Shown: positions 49,611-57,295 of the stretch, in pieces
Layout: each line of letters begins with the position of its first letter
Numbering within the stretch: the first letter of the stretch is position 1
NCBI RefSeq assembly: GCF_012396015.1
Contig: NZ_JAAXOQ010000026.1
Location: 1 to 63,851, forward strand
DNA length: 63,851 nucleotides
Direction of reading: 5' to 3'
Source: Tsukamurella spumae
Lineage (GTDB): Bacteria; Actinomycetota; Actinomycetes; Mycobacteriales; Mycobacteriaceae
Made by a program: the position numbers and the translations under genes
Notes under the pieces: model-generated
Told to the model about the DNA's origin: nothing
The model's input: only the letters and a program-made list of their open reading frames with translations
Database searches by the model: none

Positions 49611-52600
49611 ATGAGTAGGCAGGTCTTCGAGCCCCCACTGCACCCGAAGAAGGAGCCCCGGGTCATCAAGAAGGAGGTGGAGGTCCGGACCCCGGACACC
49701 ATCGACGAGATCGACCCGCCCGGTAAGTGGCGCACGGTGATGATGCCGGTGGTCATGGTGGTCGCCGTGCTCGGCATGCTGTTCATGATGATCCGCATGA
49801 ATCGGGGCTTCAACCCGGTGATGCTGCTCATGCCGATGATGCTGCTGTTCGGCATGTTCGCCTACATGGGCGGAGGTCCCGGCGGCAGCGGCAGCAAGTC
49901 CAAGGGGCAGCTGCTGCACGACCGCAAGCAGGCGAGTCGCTCGATCGGCGCCTCGCGGGAGAAGGCCCTCGCCCGCGGCCGCAACTACCACGACGCGCTC
50001 GCGCACGCCTATCCGGACCCGGCCGTCGTGGCCTCGCTCATCGGCACCGAGCGGATGTGGGAGGTCGGCGACGGAGACCCGGAGCGCCGGAGCCGTTTCA
50101 CCGCGGCCCGGTACGGCCGGGGTCGCATCGTGCCCAAGGCCAAGCTGCTCACCCCCGAGGCGCCGGACGGCGAGTTCCTGGACCCGGTGCAGTGGACCGA
50201 GACCGTGAAGTTCCTGCACACGCACTCCACCGTCGCCGACATGCCGGTCGCCTTCACCCTGCGCAACCTGCCCGTGCTCGGCGTGGGCGGCGATCGGGAG
50301 CGCAGCGCGGGCATGGTGCGCGCGATGCTCAACCACCTCGCGATCACCCACGGTCCGGACCGGCTCCGCATCGCCGTCGTCGCCGACGCCCCCGACGGCG
50401 GTCGCTGGGAGTACCTGAAATGGCTACCGCAGGTGCAGCATCCGACGCTCATCGATGCGCTCGGATCGCGCCGCATGATCTACGGCAACTGGACCGACTT
50501 CCTCGAGGACCTCGCCGGCGGTGATGAACAGCCGGCCGCCGAGGGGGACCGCATCGTCGACTACGCCCGCCCGTTCACCACCGAGTCGGAGGTGACCGGC
50601 CGCACCCGGCACACCGTCGTGATCGTGGAATCCGCGGAGCGGGCCCGGATGACGGACCAGGCGATCGCCTCCCTCGCGGACGTCACCTGGGTCCTCATCG
50701 CCCCGCCCGACGGCGTCATCGACTCCTTCCCGCACGCCGTGCTCCTCGACGTCGACCAGGCGGGCATCGTCACCCGCTGGGACTCCGACCTCCCGCTGGA
50801 GGCGCCCAAGGAGATCGCCCGCGCCGACTACGTCGACCTCGTGGATGCGCACACCACCGCCCGGAAGCTGGCCCGCTGGGAGCTCGAGACCACCGCCTCG
50901 CTGCTGTCCAAGGAGCGGCACGACACCGGTCGCGATTGGGCGAACCTCGTGCAGGTCGACGATCCCGGGGCCATCGACGTCGTCGACTTCTGGCAGCGCA
51001 TCAAGCGGTTCGACGACCCCCGTCGACTCAACTTCCCGATCGGGTTCGCGCCCGACGGGACCCGGATCTTCCTCAACATGCGCGAGGCGAGCCAGGGCGG
51101 CACCGGTCCGCACGGCGAGATGATCGGCACGTCGGGCTCGGGCAAGTCGGAGTTCCTGCGCTGCCTCGTGCTCGACGCGTGCCTGTTCCATCCGCCGTCG
51201 ATGCTGAACCTGCTCCTGGTGGACTTCAAGGGCGGCGCGACCTACCAGGGCATGGAGGACATCCCGCACGTCGCGGCCGTGGTCACCAACCTCGAGAAGT
51301 CCGAGAGCATGGTCGACCGCATGATGGAGGTCATCACCGGCGAGCTCAAGCGGCGCCAGCAGCTCTTCGACAGTGCTGCCGCGAAGTACCCGTCGTTCAA
51401 CATCATCGGGCTCACCGAGTACGAGAAGGCCCGCGAATCGGGGCACTGCCCCGACCTCGAGCCGATGCCCGCGCTGCTCGTGCTCATCGACGAGTACACC
51501 GAGCTCCTCGAGGCCAAGCCCGAGTTCGTCAACATCTTCAGCCAGATCGGGCGCGTCGGCCGGTCGGTGGGTGTGCACCTGCTGCTCGCGTCGCAGAACG
51601 CGGAGATGGCCCGCTCCCGCGGCCTCGAGTCGAACATCCACTACCACATCGCACTTCGCACCGGCACCGCCGGCGATTCGCGTGCGGTGATCGGTGTGCC
51701 CGACGCGAAGAACCTGCCCGGCAAGCCCGGCAACGGCCTGATCAAGACGCTCCACGAGGACGACCTGATCCGGTTCTACGCGGGATTCACCGGCAAGCCC
51801 TACTTCGCGCCGGAGGCGGCCCCCGAGCCCGTCGTGCGCGAGGTGGTCCAACCGACCGCCGACGATCTGTCCTCGCGCGGCTTCACGGCCCGTCGCGTGG
51901 ACATCCCGGACCTCGAGGTCGAGATCATCGAGGACGACGAGATCGAGCGGACCGAGGAGGAACTGCTCGCGGCGCCGACGGTGTTCACGGTGGTCAAGGA
52001 GCTGCTGACGCAGGCCCCCGCCCGCCCGGCCTACAAGCCGTGGCTGCCGGAGCTGACCTCGACCACGCTGGACACGGTGGCACCGTCGTTGAGCGCGGAC
52101 GAATGGGTGGCGCCGAAGGTGACCACCCCCGCCACCCTCAAGGCGCCCTTCGGCGTCTTCGACGACCCCGCCAAGCACCAGCAGCCCGTGTGGGAGCTGG
52201 ACCTCTCGGGCGGCCAGGGCAATGTGCTCATCTACGGTGCGCCGCAGAAGGGCAAGACCACCGCGGCGATGACTCTGGTGACCTCGCTGGCGCTGACCCA
52301 CTCCCCGGAGCAGGTGCAGTTCTTCGTGGTCGACTACACCGGCGGCGGCTGGATGCGGCTCGAGGATCTGCCGCACGTCTCGCGGATCGCGACCCGCGCC
52401 GAGGAGGACGCGATCAACCGGATCGTGTCCCAGATGTCGGACCTGATCGACCAGCGTGTCAAGCTCTTCCGCAAGTACCGGGTCAACTCGATGGCCGAGT
52501 ACCGCCGGCTGCGCAGCGACCCCGAGTCGGCGGTGACGGCCGAGGACGCCTTCGGCGATGTCTTCATCGTGATCGACGGCTTCGACGCCGCCGTCACCGA

Positions 52601-53831
52601 GGGCGGTGTGTTCGAGGACAAGGTCGCCGTGCTGGAGGCGCTGGCCTCGGGTGCGCTGAACTACGGCGTCCACTTCGTGGTCACCACCGCGCGGAACACG
52701 GTGCTGCGCGGCCTCGCGAGCCACATGCACACCATCATCGAGGGCCGGGTGTCCACCGCGAGCTACGACATGTCCGTGGTGAACTCGCAGCGCAACAAGG
52801 TGGTTCCCGACCGGGCCGGCCACGTGATCACCACCGATCGCGAGCTGCTGGCGTTGGTGGCGCTCCCGCGCGCCGACGGCGACAGCTCACCCGAGACGCT
52901 CAGCGCCGGCATCGAGGAGGTGGTCGAGCGGATCCGCCGGGCCAACACCTCCGGCGCGACGGCGCCGAAGCTCCTCGCGCTCCCGGAGGTCGTGCTCCAG
53001 CAGGACCTGTTCTCCGTGCTTCCCGCCGCCGCGAGCGAGCGGGAGCGGGTGCGCCTTCCCTTCGGCGTGCGCGAGACCGACGGCGGCCTCGCCGTCGCGG
53101 ACTTCGGGCGCGAGGCGCACATGTACGTGGTCGGCGAGAGCGGTTCGGGCCGCTCGGCCCTCGTGCACACGCTCATCGAGGCGATCAGCCGTCGGTACCC
53201 CACGATCGACGACGGTGCCATCGCGCTGCTCGATCCCAAGCGCGTGCACCGCGGCGCCTTCGCGCCGAACCCGAAGAACCTCGGGCTGCACGGCTCCGAC
53301 CTCTACGACTTCCTGCGCAGATGGCAGGACAAGCTCGTCGAGTGGATGGGGGAGGGCGAGTCCGACCCGAACGAGGTCACCTACCGCCGCGTCCCCGACG
53401 CGGCCGACAGCGCGGCCCTCGCGCGACGGGACTGGTGGACCGGGCCCGAGGTGTTCCTCATCATCGACGACTACGACGCGGTCGTGGCGCGCGGCGACCG
53501 CACCAACCCCCTCACCCAGACCGTGAAGCTGATGAACGACGGTGTCATTCGGGGCTTCCACGTGATCGTCGTCCTCAACGACACCGAGTTCCTCTACAAG
53601 GCCAGCTCCGACCCGTTGATCCAGTTCCTGGACACGCACAGCTCGATGGCGCTGGCGCTGTCGGCGGACAAGTTCAACCTCAACATCGCAGGTGAGCGGG
53701 GGCAACGCTTCGGCATCCCCGGCCGCGGCCGGTTCCATCCGGGCCGAGGGGCGGCGTCGGACATCGTCCAGGTCGCCTGGAACGGGGTGCGGCGGGACGA
53801 GTCGGTCGCCGAGGAGGATGTTTGGGGATGA
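49611..53831 (+). CDS. eccC: EccC, type VII secretion motor ATPase (single polypeptide)
   Basis: A 1406-residue EccC with two N-terminal transmembrane helices (about 42-85) and three FtsK/SpoIIIE-type ATPase domains. Walker A motifs are GTSGSGKSEF (Lys512), GAPQKGKTTAA (Lys882) and GESGSGRSAL, where the third lysine is Arg1181. Walker B in the first domain is LLVLIDEYTELLEA. In studied systems the first ATPase drives secretion, while the others bind substrate signal sequences and often have weakened motifs. This matches. The arrangement, unsplit with PE/PPE genes after it, is ESX-3/5-like rather than ESX-1. Confidence 0.96.
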   Translation: MSRQVFEPPLHPKKEPRVIKKEVEVRTPDTIDEIDPPGKWRTVMMPVVMVVAVLGMLFMMIRMNRGFNPVMLLMPMMLLFGMFAYMGGGPGGSGSKSKGQLLHDRKQASRSIGASREKALARGRNYHDALAHAYPDPAVVASLIGTERMWEVGDGDPERRSRFTAARYGRGRIVPKAKLLTPEAPDGEFLDPVQWTETVKFLHTHSTVADMPVAFTLRNLPVLGVGGDRERSAGMVRAMLNHLAITHGPDRLRIAVVADAPDGGRWEYLKWLPQVQHPTLIDALGSRRMIYGNWTDFLEDLAGGDEQPAAEGDRIVDYARPFTTESEVTGRTRHTVVIVESAERARMTDQAIASLADVTWVLIAPPDGVIDSFPHAVLLDVDQAGIVTRWDSDLPLEAPKEIARADYVDLVDAHTTARKLARWELETTASLLSKERHDTGRDWANLVQVDDPGAIDVVDFWQRIKRFDDPRRLNFPIGFAPDGTRIFLNMREASQGGTGPHGEMIGTSGSGKSEFLRCLVLDACLFHPPSMLNLLLVDFKGGATYQGMEDIPHVAAVVTNLEKSESMVDRMMEVITGELKRRQQLFDSAAAKYPSFNIIGLTEYEKARESGHCPDLEPMPALLVLIDEYTELLEAKPEFVNIFSQIGRVGRSVGVHLLLASQNAEMARSRGLESNIHYHIALRTGTAGDSRAVIGVPDAKNLPGKPGNGLIKTLHEDDLIRFYAGFTGKPYFAPEAAPEPVVREVVQPTADDLSSRGFTARRVDIPDLEVEIIEDDEIERTEEELLAAPTVFTVVKELLTQAPARPAYKPWLPELTSTTLDTVAPSLSADEWVAPKVTTPATLKAPFGVFDDPAKHQQPVWELDLSGGQGNVLIYGAPQKGKTTAAMTLVTSLALTHSPEQVQFFVVDYTGGGWMRLEDLPHVSRIATRAEEDAINRIVSQMSDLIDQRVKLFRKYRVNSMAEYRRLRSDPESAVTAEDAFGDVFIVIDGFDAAVTEGGVFEDKVAVLEALASGALNYGVHFVVTTARNTVLRGLASHMHTIIEGRVSTASYDMSVVNSQRNKVVPDRAGHVITTDRELLALVALPRADGDSSPETLSAGIEEVVERIRRANTSGATAPKLLALPEVVLQQDLFSVLPAAASERERVRLPFGVRETDGGLAVADFGREAHMYVVGESGSGRSALVHTLIEAISRRYPTIDDGAIALLDPKRVHRGAFAPNPKNLGLHGSDLYDFLRRWQDKLVEWMGEGESDPNEVTYRRVPDAADSAALARRDWWTGPEVFLIIDDYDAVVARGDRTNPLTQTVKLMNDGVIRGFHVIVVLNDTEFLYKASSDPLIQFLDTHSSMALALSADKFNLNIAGERGQRFGIPGRGRFHPGRGAASDIVQVAWNGVRRDESVAEEDVWG

Positions 53832-53913
53832 GAATTTCGGACAACTGGGGATTGACGAAATTTGACAATTCTGTTTTAGTTGCAACTTGAAAATCAAGCA
53901 AAGGGGATAGCAG
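53832..53913 (+). promoter_or_regulatory. Internal promoter candidate before PE-PPE-esxGH
   Basis: An AT-rich gap between eccC and PE. TTGACG (53852-53857) and TTTAGT (53875-53880) are spaced by 17 bases. A second perfect -35, TTGACA (53862-53867), lies nearby without a good -10. AGTTGCAACT (53879-53888) is a perfect palindrome. An AAGGGGA ribosome-binding site precedes the GTG of the PE gene. The substrate genes may thus be expressed independently of the machinery genes. Confidence 0.5.
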
Positions 53914-54201
53914 GTGGGCCTGAACGTGGCGCCTATACAGCTCTTGGCAGGAACCAACGAGGTCCTGGCGAACGTCGCCACCACCTCGGGCTTGATCGGT
54001 GGTGCCGCCGGCACCATCGGTGCGGTGGTGCCCGCGGGCGCCGACGACGTGTCGCTGCTGGTCTCGGCGGGCTCCGCCGCGCACGCGGCGAACTTCCTCG
54101 CGACCTCCGTGGTCGATCATGCGGAGGTGGCCCAGTACGGCGTCAGCCTCGCGGCCGTCGCGTCGACCTACATCATGGCCGACAACGCCGTCCAGTTCTG
54201 A
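53914..54201 (+). CDS. PE-family protein
   Basis: A 95-residue PE protein: an N-terminal PE helical hairpin with no extra C-terminal domain. It ends with the general ESX secretion signal YxxxD as Tyr86-Ile-Met-Ala-Asp90, only five residues from the C-terminus. The usual Pro-Glu pair at the N-terminus is not present; homology rests on length, Ala/Gly-rich helices, the YxxxD and the following PPE gene. It probably pairs with the PPE protein and EspG for secretion. The GTG start has a GGGGA site. Confidence 0.85.
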   Translation: MGLNVAPIQLLAGTNEVLANVATTSGLIGGAAGTIGAVVPAGADDVSLLVSAGSAAHAANFLATSVVDHAEVAQYGVSLAAVASTYIMADNAVQF

Positions 54202-54216
54202 CGTGAGTGTGATGTC

Positions 54217-55599
54217 GTGACCTTTCCAGCGCTTCCTCCCGAGGTCAACGTCGGCCGCCTGATGTCCGGGGCCGGCCCTGCGCCCGCCACGGCGGCAGCC
54301 GCCGGCTGGGCCTCGGTGGCGGCGTCGGTGAGCGCGCGCTCGGTCTTCCTCAGCTCGCTGCTCCCGCGCCTCGCGGCGTCGTGGCAGGCTCCGGAGACGG
54401 CGCTGATGACGCGCAATGTCGCGATGTACATGGCGCACAACGAGGCCCTGCGGGTGCAGGCGCTGCTCGCCTCCACCCGGCACACCAAGCAGGCGGCGGA
54501 CTACTCGGCTGCACTGACCGGGATGGCCCAGCTGCCGGAGATCGCGCAGAACCACATCACCAACGGGGTGCTCAACGCGACCAACTTCCTCGGCGTGAAC
54601 ACCGCGGCCATCGCCGCGAACGAGGCGCAGTACGCGGGCATGTGGGCGCAGAACGCCTCGATGATGGCGGTGTACCTGGCGAACTCGGTCGCCAACATGA
54701 CCTTCGAGCCCTTCATCCCGCCCAAGCCCATGGCCACGGCCATCGGCGTGCCGATCCCCGCCGCCGCTGCCGGCGCCGCGTCCGTCGGCGATGCCGTGGT
54801 CACGAAGATGACCCTCGCGGCGCAGGGCGCGCAGGCCACGGCCAGCATGCTGGCGATGCGCGTCGCGGGCGGCGTGCTCACCGCCACCAAGCTGGCCCAG
54901 ACCGTCGCGGTCAACGCGCAGCGGTTCGAGCAGGTCGCGTCGAACGCGGCCACCGCGGAATCGCAGTCGCGCGACACCCCGGGCGCCGTCCGGACCACCA
55001 CCGGGCAACAGCTGGGCGGCGCACTCGTGCAGCAGCTCGGCGGTGCCGTGCCGCAGGTCGCGGGCGTCGCGGGCGGCGTCGCCGCCGCCGGGGCCCAGCA
55101 GGCCCTCCAGGGCGCGGGCGGCAGCGCCCAGGTCGTCGGTGGCGGCGTGGGCGGCGGTGTCGTCTACCAGCCGATGAGTTCGCTCATCGGCGGCATCAAC
55201 GCCGAGAACCGCACCAGCACCGTCGGGTACTTCGGAGCCCGGCCCGGCTCGCCCACGCTCGAGCGGATGTCCCGCGGCGAGCGGTCCACGAGTTCGGCGG
55301 CGGCCCTCCGGGCCGCGCCGGGAGCGCCGACCGCACTGCCGCAGGTGGCGGCACCGTCGAACTGGATGACGGACGGCCTGACGGTGGCGCCCCCGCCCCC
55401 GCCGGTCCCGCGGGTGGCCGTCGAGCCGCTGCGCCCGATCCTGCCGACCGGGACCAGTGCGCCCGTCGCGCGGTCGAAGGGCAAGCAGCGCGAGCGGATC
55501 GTGGTGCCGGACACCGCGGCCGTCCCGATCTATCAGGACTCGGTGCCCGAGTTCGAGTCCGTCCCCGTCGACGTGCCGTCGAGTGGGGAGGCGCGCTGA
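54217..55599 (+). CDS. PPE-family protein
   Basis: A 460-residue PPE protein. The opening FPALPPEVNVGRLMSG contains the Pro-Pro-Glu, and SWQAPE at 55-60 sits where the WxG turn of PPE proteins lies (Gly replaced by Ala). The helical PPE domain spans about 1-175. The C-terminal half is Gly/Ala/Val-rich, then a Pro-rich disordered tail. Secreted with the preceding PE partner, recognised by EspG through the tip of the PPE domain. It starts 15 bases after the PE stop. Confidence 0.92.
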   Translation: MTFPALPPEVNVGRLMSGAGPAPATAAAAGWASVAASVSARSVFLSSLLPRLAASWQAPETALMTRNVAMYMAHNEALRVQALLASTRHTKQAADYSAALTGMAQLPEIAQNHITNGVLNATNFLGVNTAAIAANEAQYAGMWAQNASMMAVYLANSVANMTFEPFIPPKPMATAIGVPIPAAAAGAASVGDAVVTKMTLAAQGAQATASMLAMRVAGGVLTATKLAQTVAVNAQRFEQVASNAATAESQSRDTPGAVRTTTGQQLGGALVQQLGGAVPQVAGVAGGVAAAGAQQALQGAGGSAQVVGGGVGGGVVYQPMSSLIGGINAENRTSTVGYFGARPGSPTLERMSRGERSTSSAAALRAAPGAPTALPQVAAPSNWMTDGLTVAPPPPPVPRVAVEPLRPILPTGTSAPVARSKGKQRERIVVPDTAAVPIYQDSVPEFESVPVDVPSSGEAR

Positions 55600-55649
55600 T
55601 CCCCGCCGTAGCCCGCACCGACCGACATCATCTCTGAACTGGAGGAATC

Positions 55650-55955
55650 ATGCCCCCGCAGATCTACGACCTGAACACCATCTCGCACGCCGCCGGTACC
55701 GCGAAGACCCACGACGTCGCCGCGATGACACTGGCGAACATCAAGTTCGTGCGCACCACCGCCGAGGCCTATCGCGCCGCCAACGCCGGCGACACCACCA
55801 ACAAGGCCTCCGCGCACATGGAGGAACTGATCGCCGTGTGCAACGCCGAGCAGCAGAAGCTCGAGGCCGTGGCCGAGGCACTGGGTCGTAACGGCGGCCT
55901 CATCACCAGCACCGACGGCGACGCCGGCGGCCTGTTCACCGGCTACGTCGTCTAG
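55650..55955 (+). CDS. esxG: EsxG-like WXG100-superfamily protein
   Basis: A 101-residue helical-hairpin protein in the esxG position. The turn expected to hold WxG reads NAGDTTNKAS, comparable to the GESS turn of M. tuberculosis EsxG, which also lacks Trp. A single Cys is at 64. No C-terminal YxxxD/E is visible: the end is GGLFTGYVV. It would form a heterodimer with the following EsxH-like protein. A GGAGGA site lies seven bases before the ATG. Confidence 0.88.
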   Translation: MPPQIYDLNTISHAAGTAKTHDVAAMTLANIKFVRTTAEAYRAANAGDTTNKASAHMEELIAVCNAEQQKLEAVAEALGRNGGLITSTDGDAGGLFTGYVV

Positions 55956-55987
55956 ACCGCCGCACCGATACACGAAGGAGTACCGAG

Positions 55988-56293
55988 ATGACCTCCGCCG
56001 AGCGCATCACAGTCAACTACGCGAGCTACGACGGCACGTCCGCCGGGCTGGGCAAGGCCGCGGCCGTGGCCGACGCCAACATCGCCGAGCTGACGGCGAA
56101 CAACACCGCGAACCTCAACACGGGCAACTGGGTCGGTGTGGACCAGGAGAGCTACCAGCACGTGCACGAGGTGTGCCTCAAGGCCAACGAGAACCTCGCC
56201 ATGGCGATCCGCAAGACCGGCGTGAACATCCAGACCGCCGCCGCGATCCATCAGGCCGGCCAGGCGCAGGCCGCGGGCCTCTACGGCGTCTAG
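55988..56293 (+). CDS. esxH: EsxH-like WXG100 protein
   Basis: A 101-residue WXG100 protein with Trp48-Val-Gly50 in the turn between two helices. It ends AAGLYGV. The only YxxxD pattern is at the N-terminus (YASYD, 11-15), not in the C-terminal helix extension where the export signal normally lies. It is the partner of the upstream EsxG-like protein, 32 bases away with a GAAGGAG site. In mycobacteria EsxG/H are ESX-3 substrates linked to iron acquisition. A very strong hairpin follows the stop. Confidence 0.92.
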   Translation: MTSAERITVNYASYDGTSAGLGKAAAVADANIAELTANNTANLNTGNWVGVDQESYQHVHEVCLKANENLAMAIRKTGVNIQTAAAIHQAGQAQAAGLYGV

Positions 56294-56300
56294 AACGATC

Positions 56301-56323
56301 GGGGCCGGTCTCGGACCGGCCCC
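56301..56323 (+). terminator. Strong hairpin after esxH
   Basis: GGGGCCGGT (56301-56309) and ACCGGCCCC (56315-56323) form a perfect 9-base stem with a CTCGG loop, starting eight bases after the esxH stop. It may be a partial terminator or a 3' stabiliser for an abundant esxGH message, since espG follows within 31 bases. Confidence 0.65.
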
Positions 56324-56353
56324 GCAGGGCAACAACCGGAGGAGCGGGTAGCT

Positions 56354-57217
56354 GTGCTGCGCGAGGAACAGGCGGCGAAGCTGTCCGCCTTCGCCGTCGA
56401 CATCGACGAACTGCTGCTGTTGATGCGGCTGTCGGACGTCACGGAGTTGGCGCCGATCGTCCTGGCGGTGCACCCCACCGTCTACCGGCCGGACGATCAG
56501 CTGATGGTCGACCTCGCCGTTATGCCCGGCCTGCTGACCGCGGGTCTGGTCGACGGCACGGGGCGCGTCGATGCCCAGGTGGCCCAGTGGCTGCGGGTCC
56601 TGCAGTCGCCGTCCGCCGAGCTCGCGATCCGCATCTTCGACGGTGACGCGGTGCTCCGCGGGGCGGCCGTGCGCCGCGCCGACCAGGTGGTCATCGCGTT
56701 CCGCAACGACGATCAGCTCACGGTCCAGGGCTTCACGACCGACCGCGAGGACTTCGACGCGACGATCGTGGAACCGTTGTGGCGGGTGCTCGGCGCCCGG
56801 GAGCCGGCCGAGTTCGACTCGCTCACCGTCGACGCCGCCGAGCTCGCGGAGATCGTCGCGACCTTCGATCCCTCCGTGGGGGACGCCCGCAGCGAGCGGG
56901 CGATCCGCGGCAGGCTGCGGGAGCACGACCTCTCGCCGCAGACGATCGACCTTCTCGTGCAGGCCGCGCGGTACTCCGGTCGACGGGCCGAAATCGTCTA
57001 CCACCGGGCCGATTCCAGTGGCGTTCGGGCGCAGGCACGGTGGGCCGTCGGTGTGATGGACACCGACGCCGGCCGCGTGCTCTCGACGACGAAGCGCGGA
57101 TCCGACGGCGTGCTCGACGTGACGATCAGTCCGGGAACGCGGCGGAGATTCTCCGAGGGACTCGTGGAACTGGTCGAGCGCGGCGGCTCCGCCGGGTGGT
57201 TCGACACGGTGAGCTGA
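56354..57217 (+). CDS. espG: EspG, ESX substrate chaperone
   Basis: A 287-residue EspG-family protein, the cytosolic chaperone that binds PE/PPE dimers specific to its own ESX system. Recognised by the LSAFAVDIDELLLLMRLSDVTELAPIVL opening, the central strand region VVIAFRNDDQLTVQGFTTDREDF, and RAEIVYHRADSSGVRAQARWAVGVMDTDAGRVLSTTK in the C-terminal half. The GTG start has a GGAGGAG site nine bases upstream. Position between esxH and the MinD-like gene is as in ESX-3. Confidence 0.9.
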   Translation: MLREEQAAKLSAFAVDIDELLLLMRLSDVTELAPIVLAVHPTVYRPDDQLMVDLAVMPGLLTAGLVDGTGRVDAQVAQWLRVLQSPSAELAIRIFDGDAVLRGAAVRRADQVVIAFRNDDQLTVQGFTTDREDFDATIVEPLWRVLGAREPAEFDSLTVDAAELAEIVATFDPSVGDARSERAIRGRLREHDLSPQTIDLLVQAARYSGRRAEIVYHRADSSGVRAQARWAVGVMDTDAGRVLSTTKRGSDGVLDVTISPGTRRRFSEGLVELVERGGSAGWFDTVS

Positions 57218-57238
57218 GAGCCGACCCCTCTGGCTCTC
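57216..57238 (+). terminator. Hairpin overlapping the espG stop
   Basis: GAGAGCC (57216-57222) pairs with GGCTCTC (57232-57238) around a nine-base loop. The stem begins inside the espG stop codon. A -10-like TAATCT (57255-57260) follows, so this gap may end one transcript and start another for the MinD-like, eccD, mycP and eccE genes. Confidence 0.5.
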
Positions 57239-57295
57239 TGACCTGCCCGTGTATTAATCTGCAAAACATACCGAAGAGTAAGAGAGGTGCAGTCC

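Noticed and set aside
50424-52823. A 799-codon minus-strand frame opposite eccC
   Set aside because: Shadow of eccC, composed of His/Val/Gly/Arg-rich sequence without motifs.
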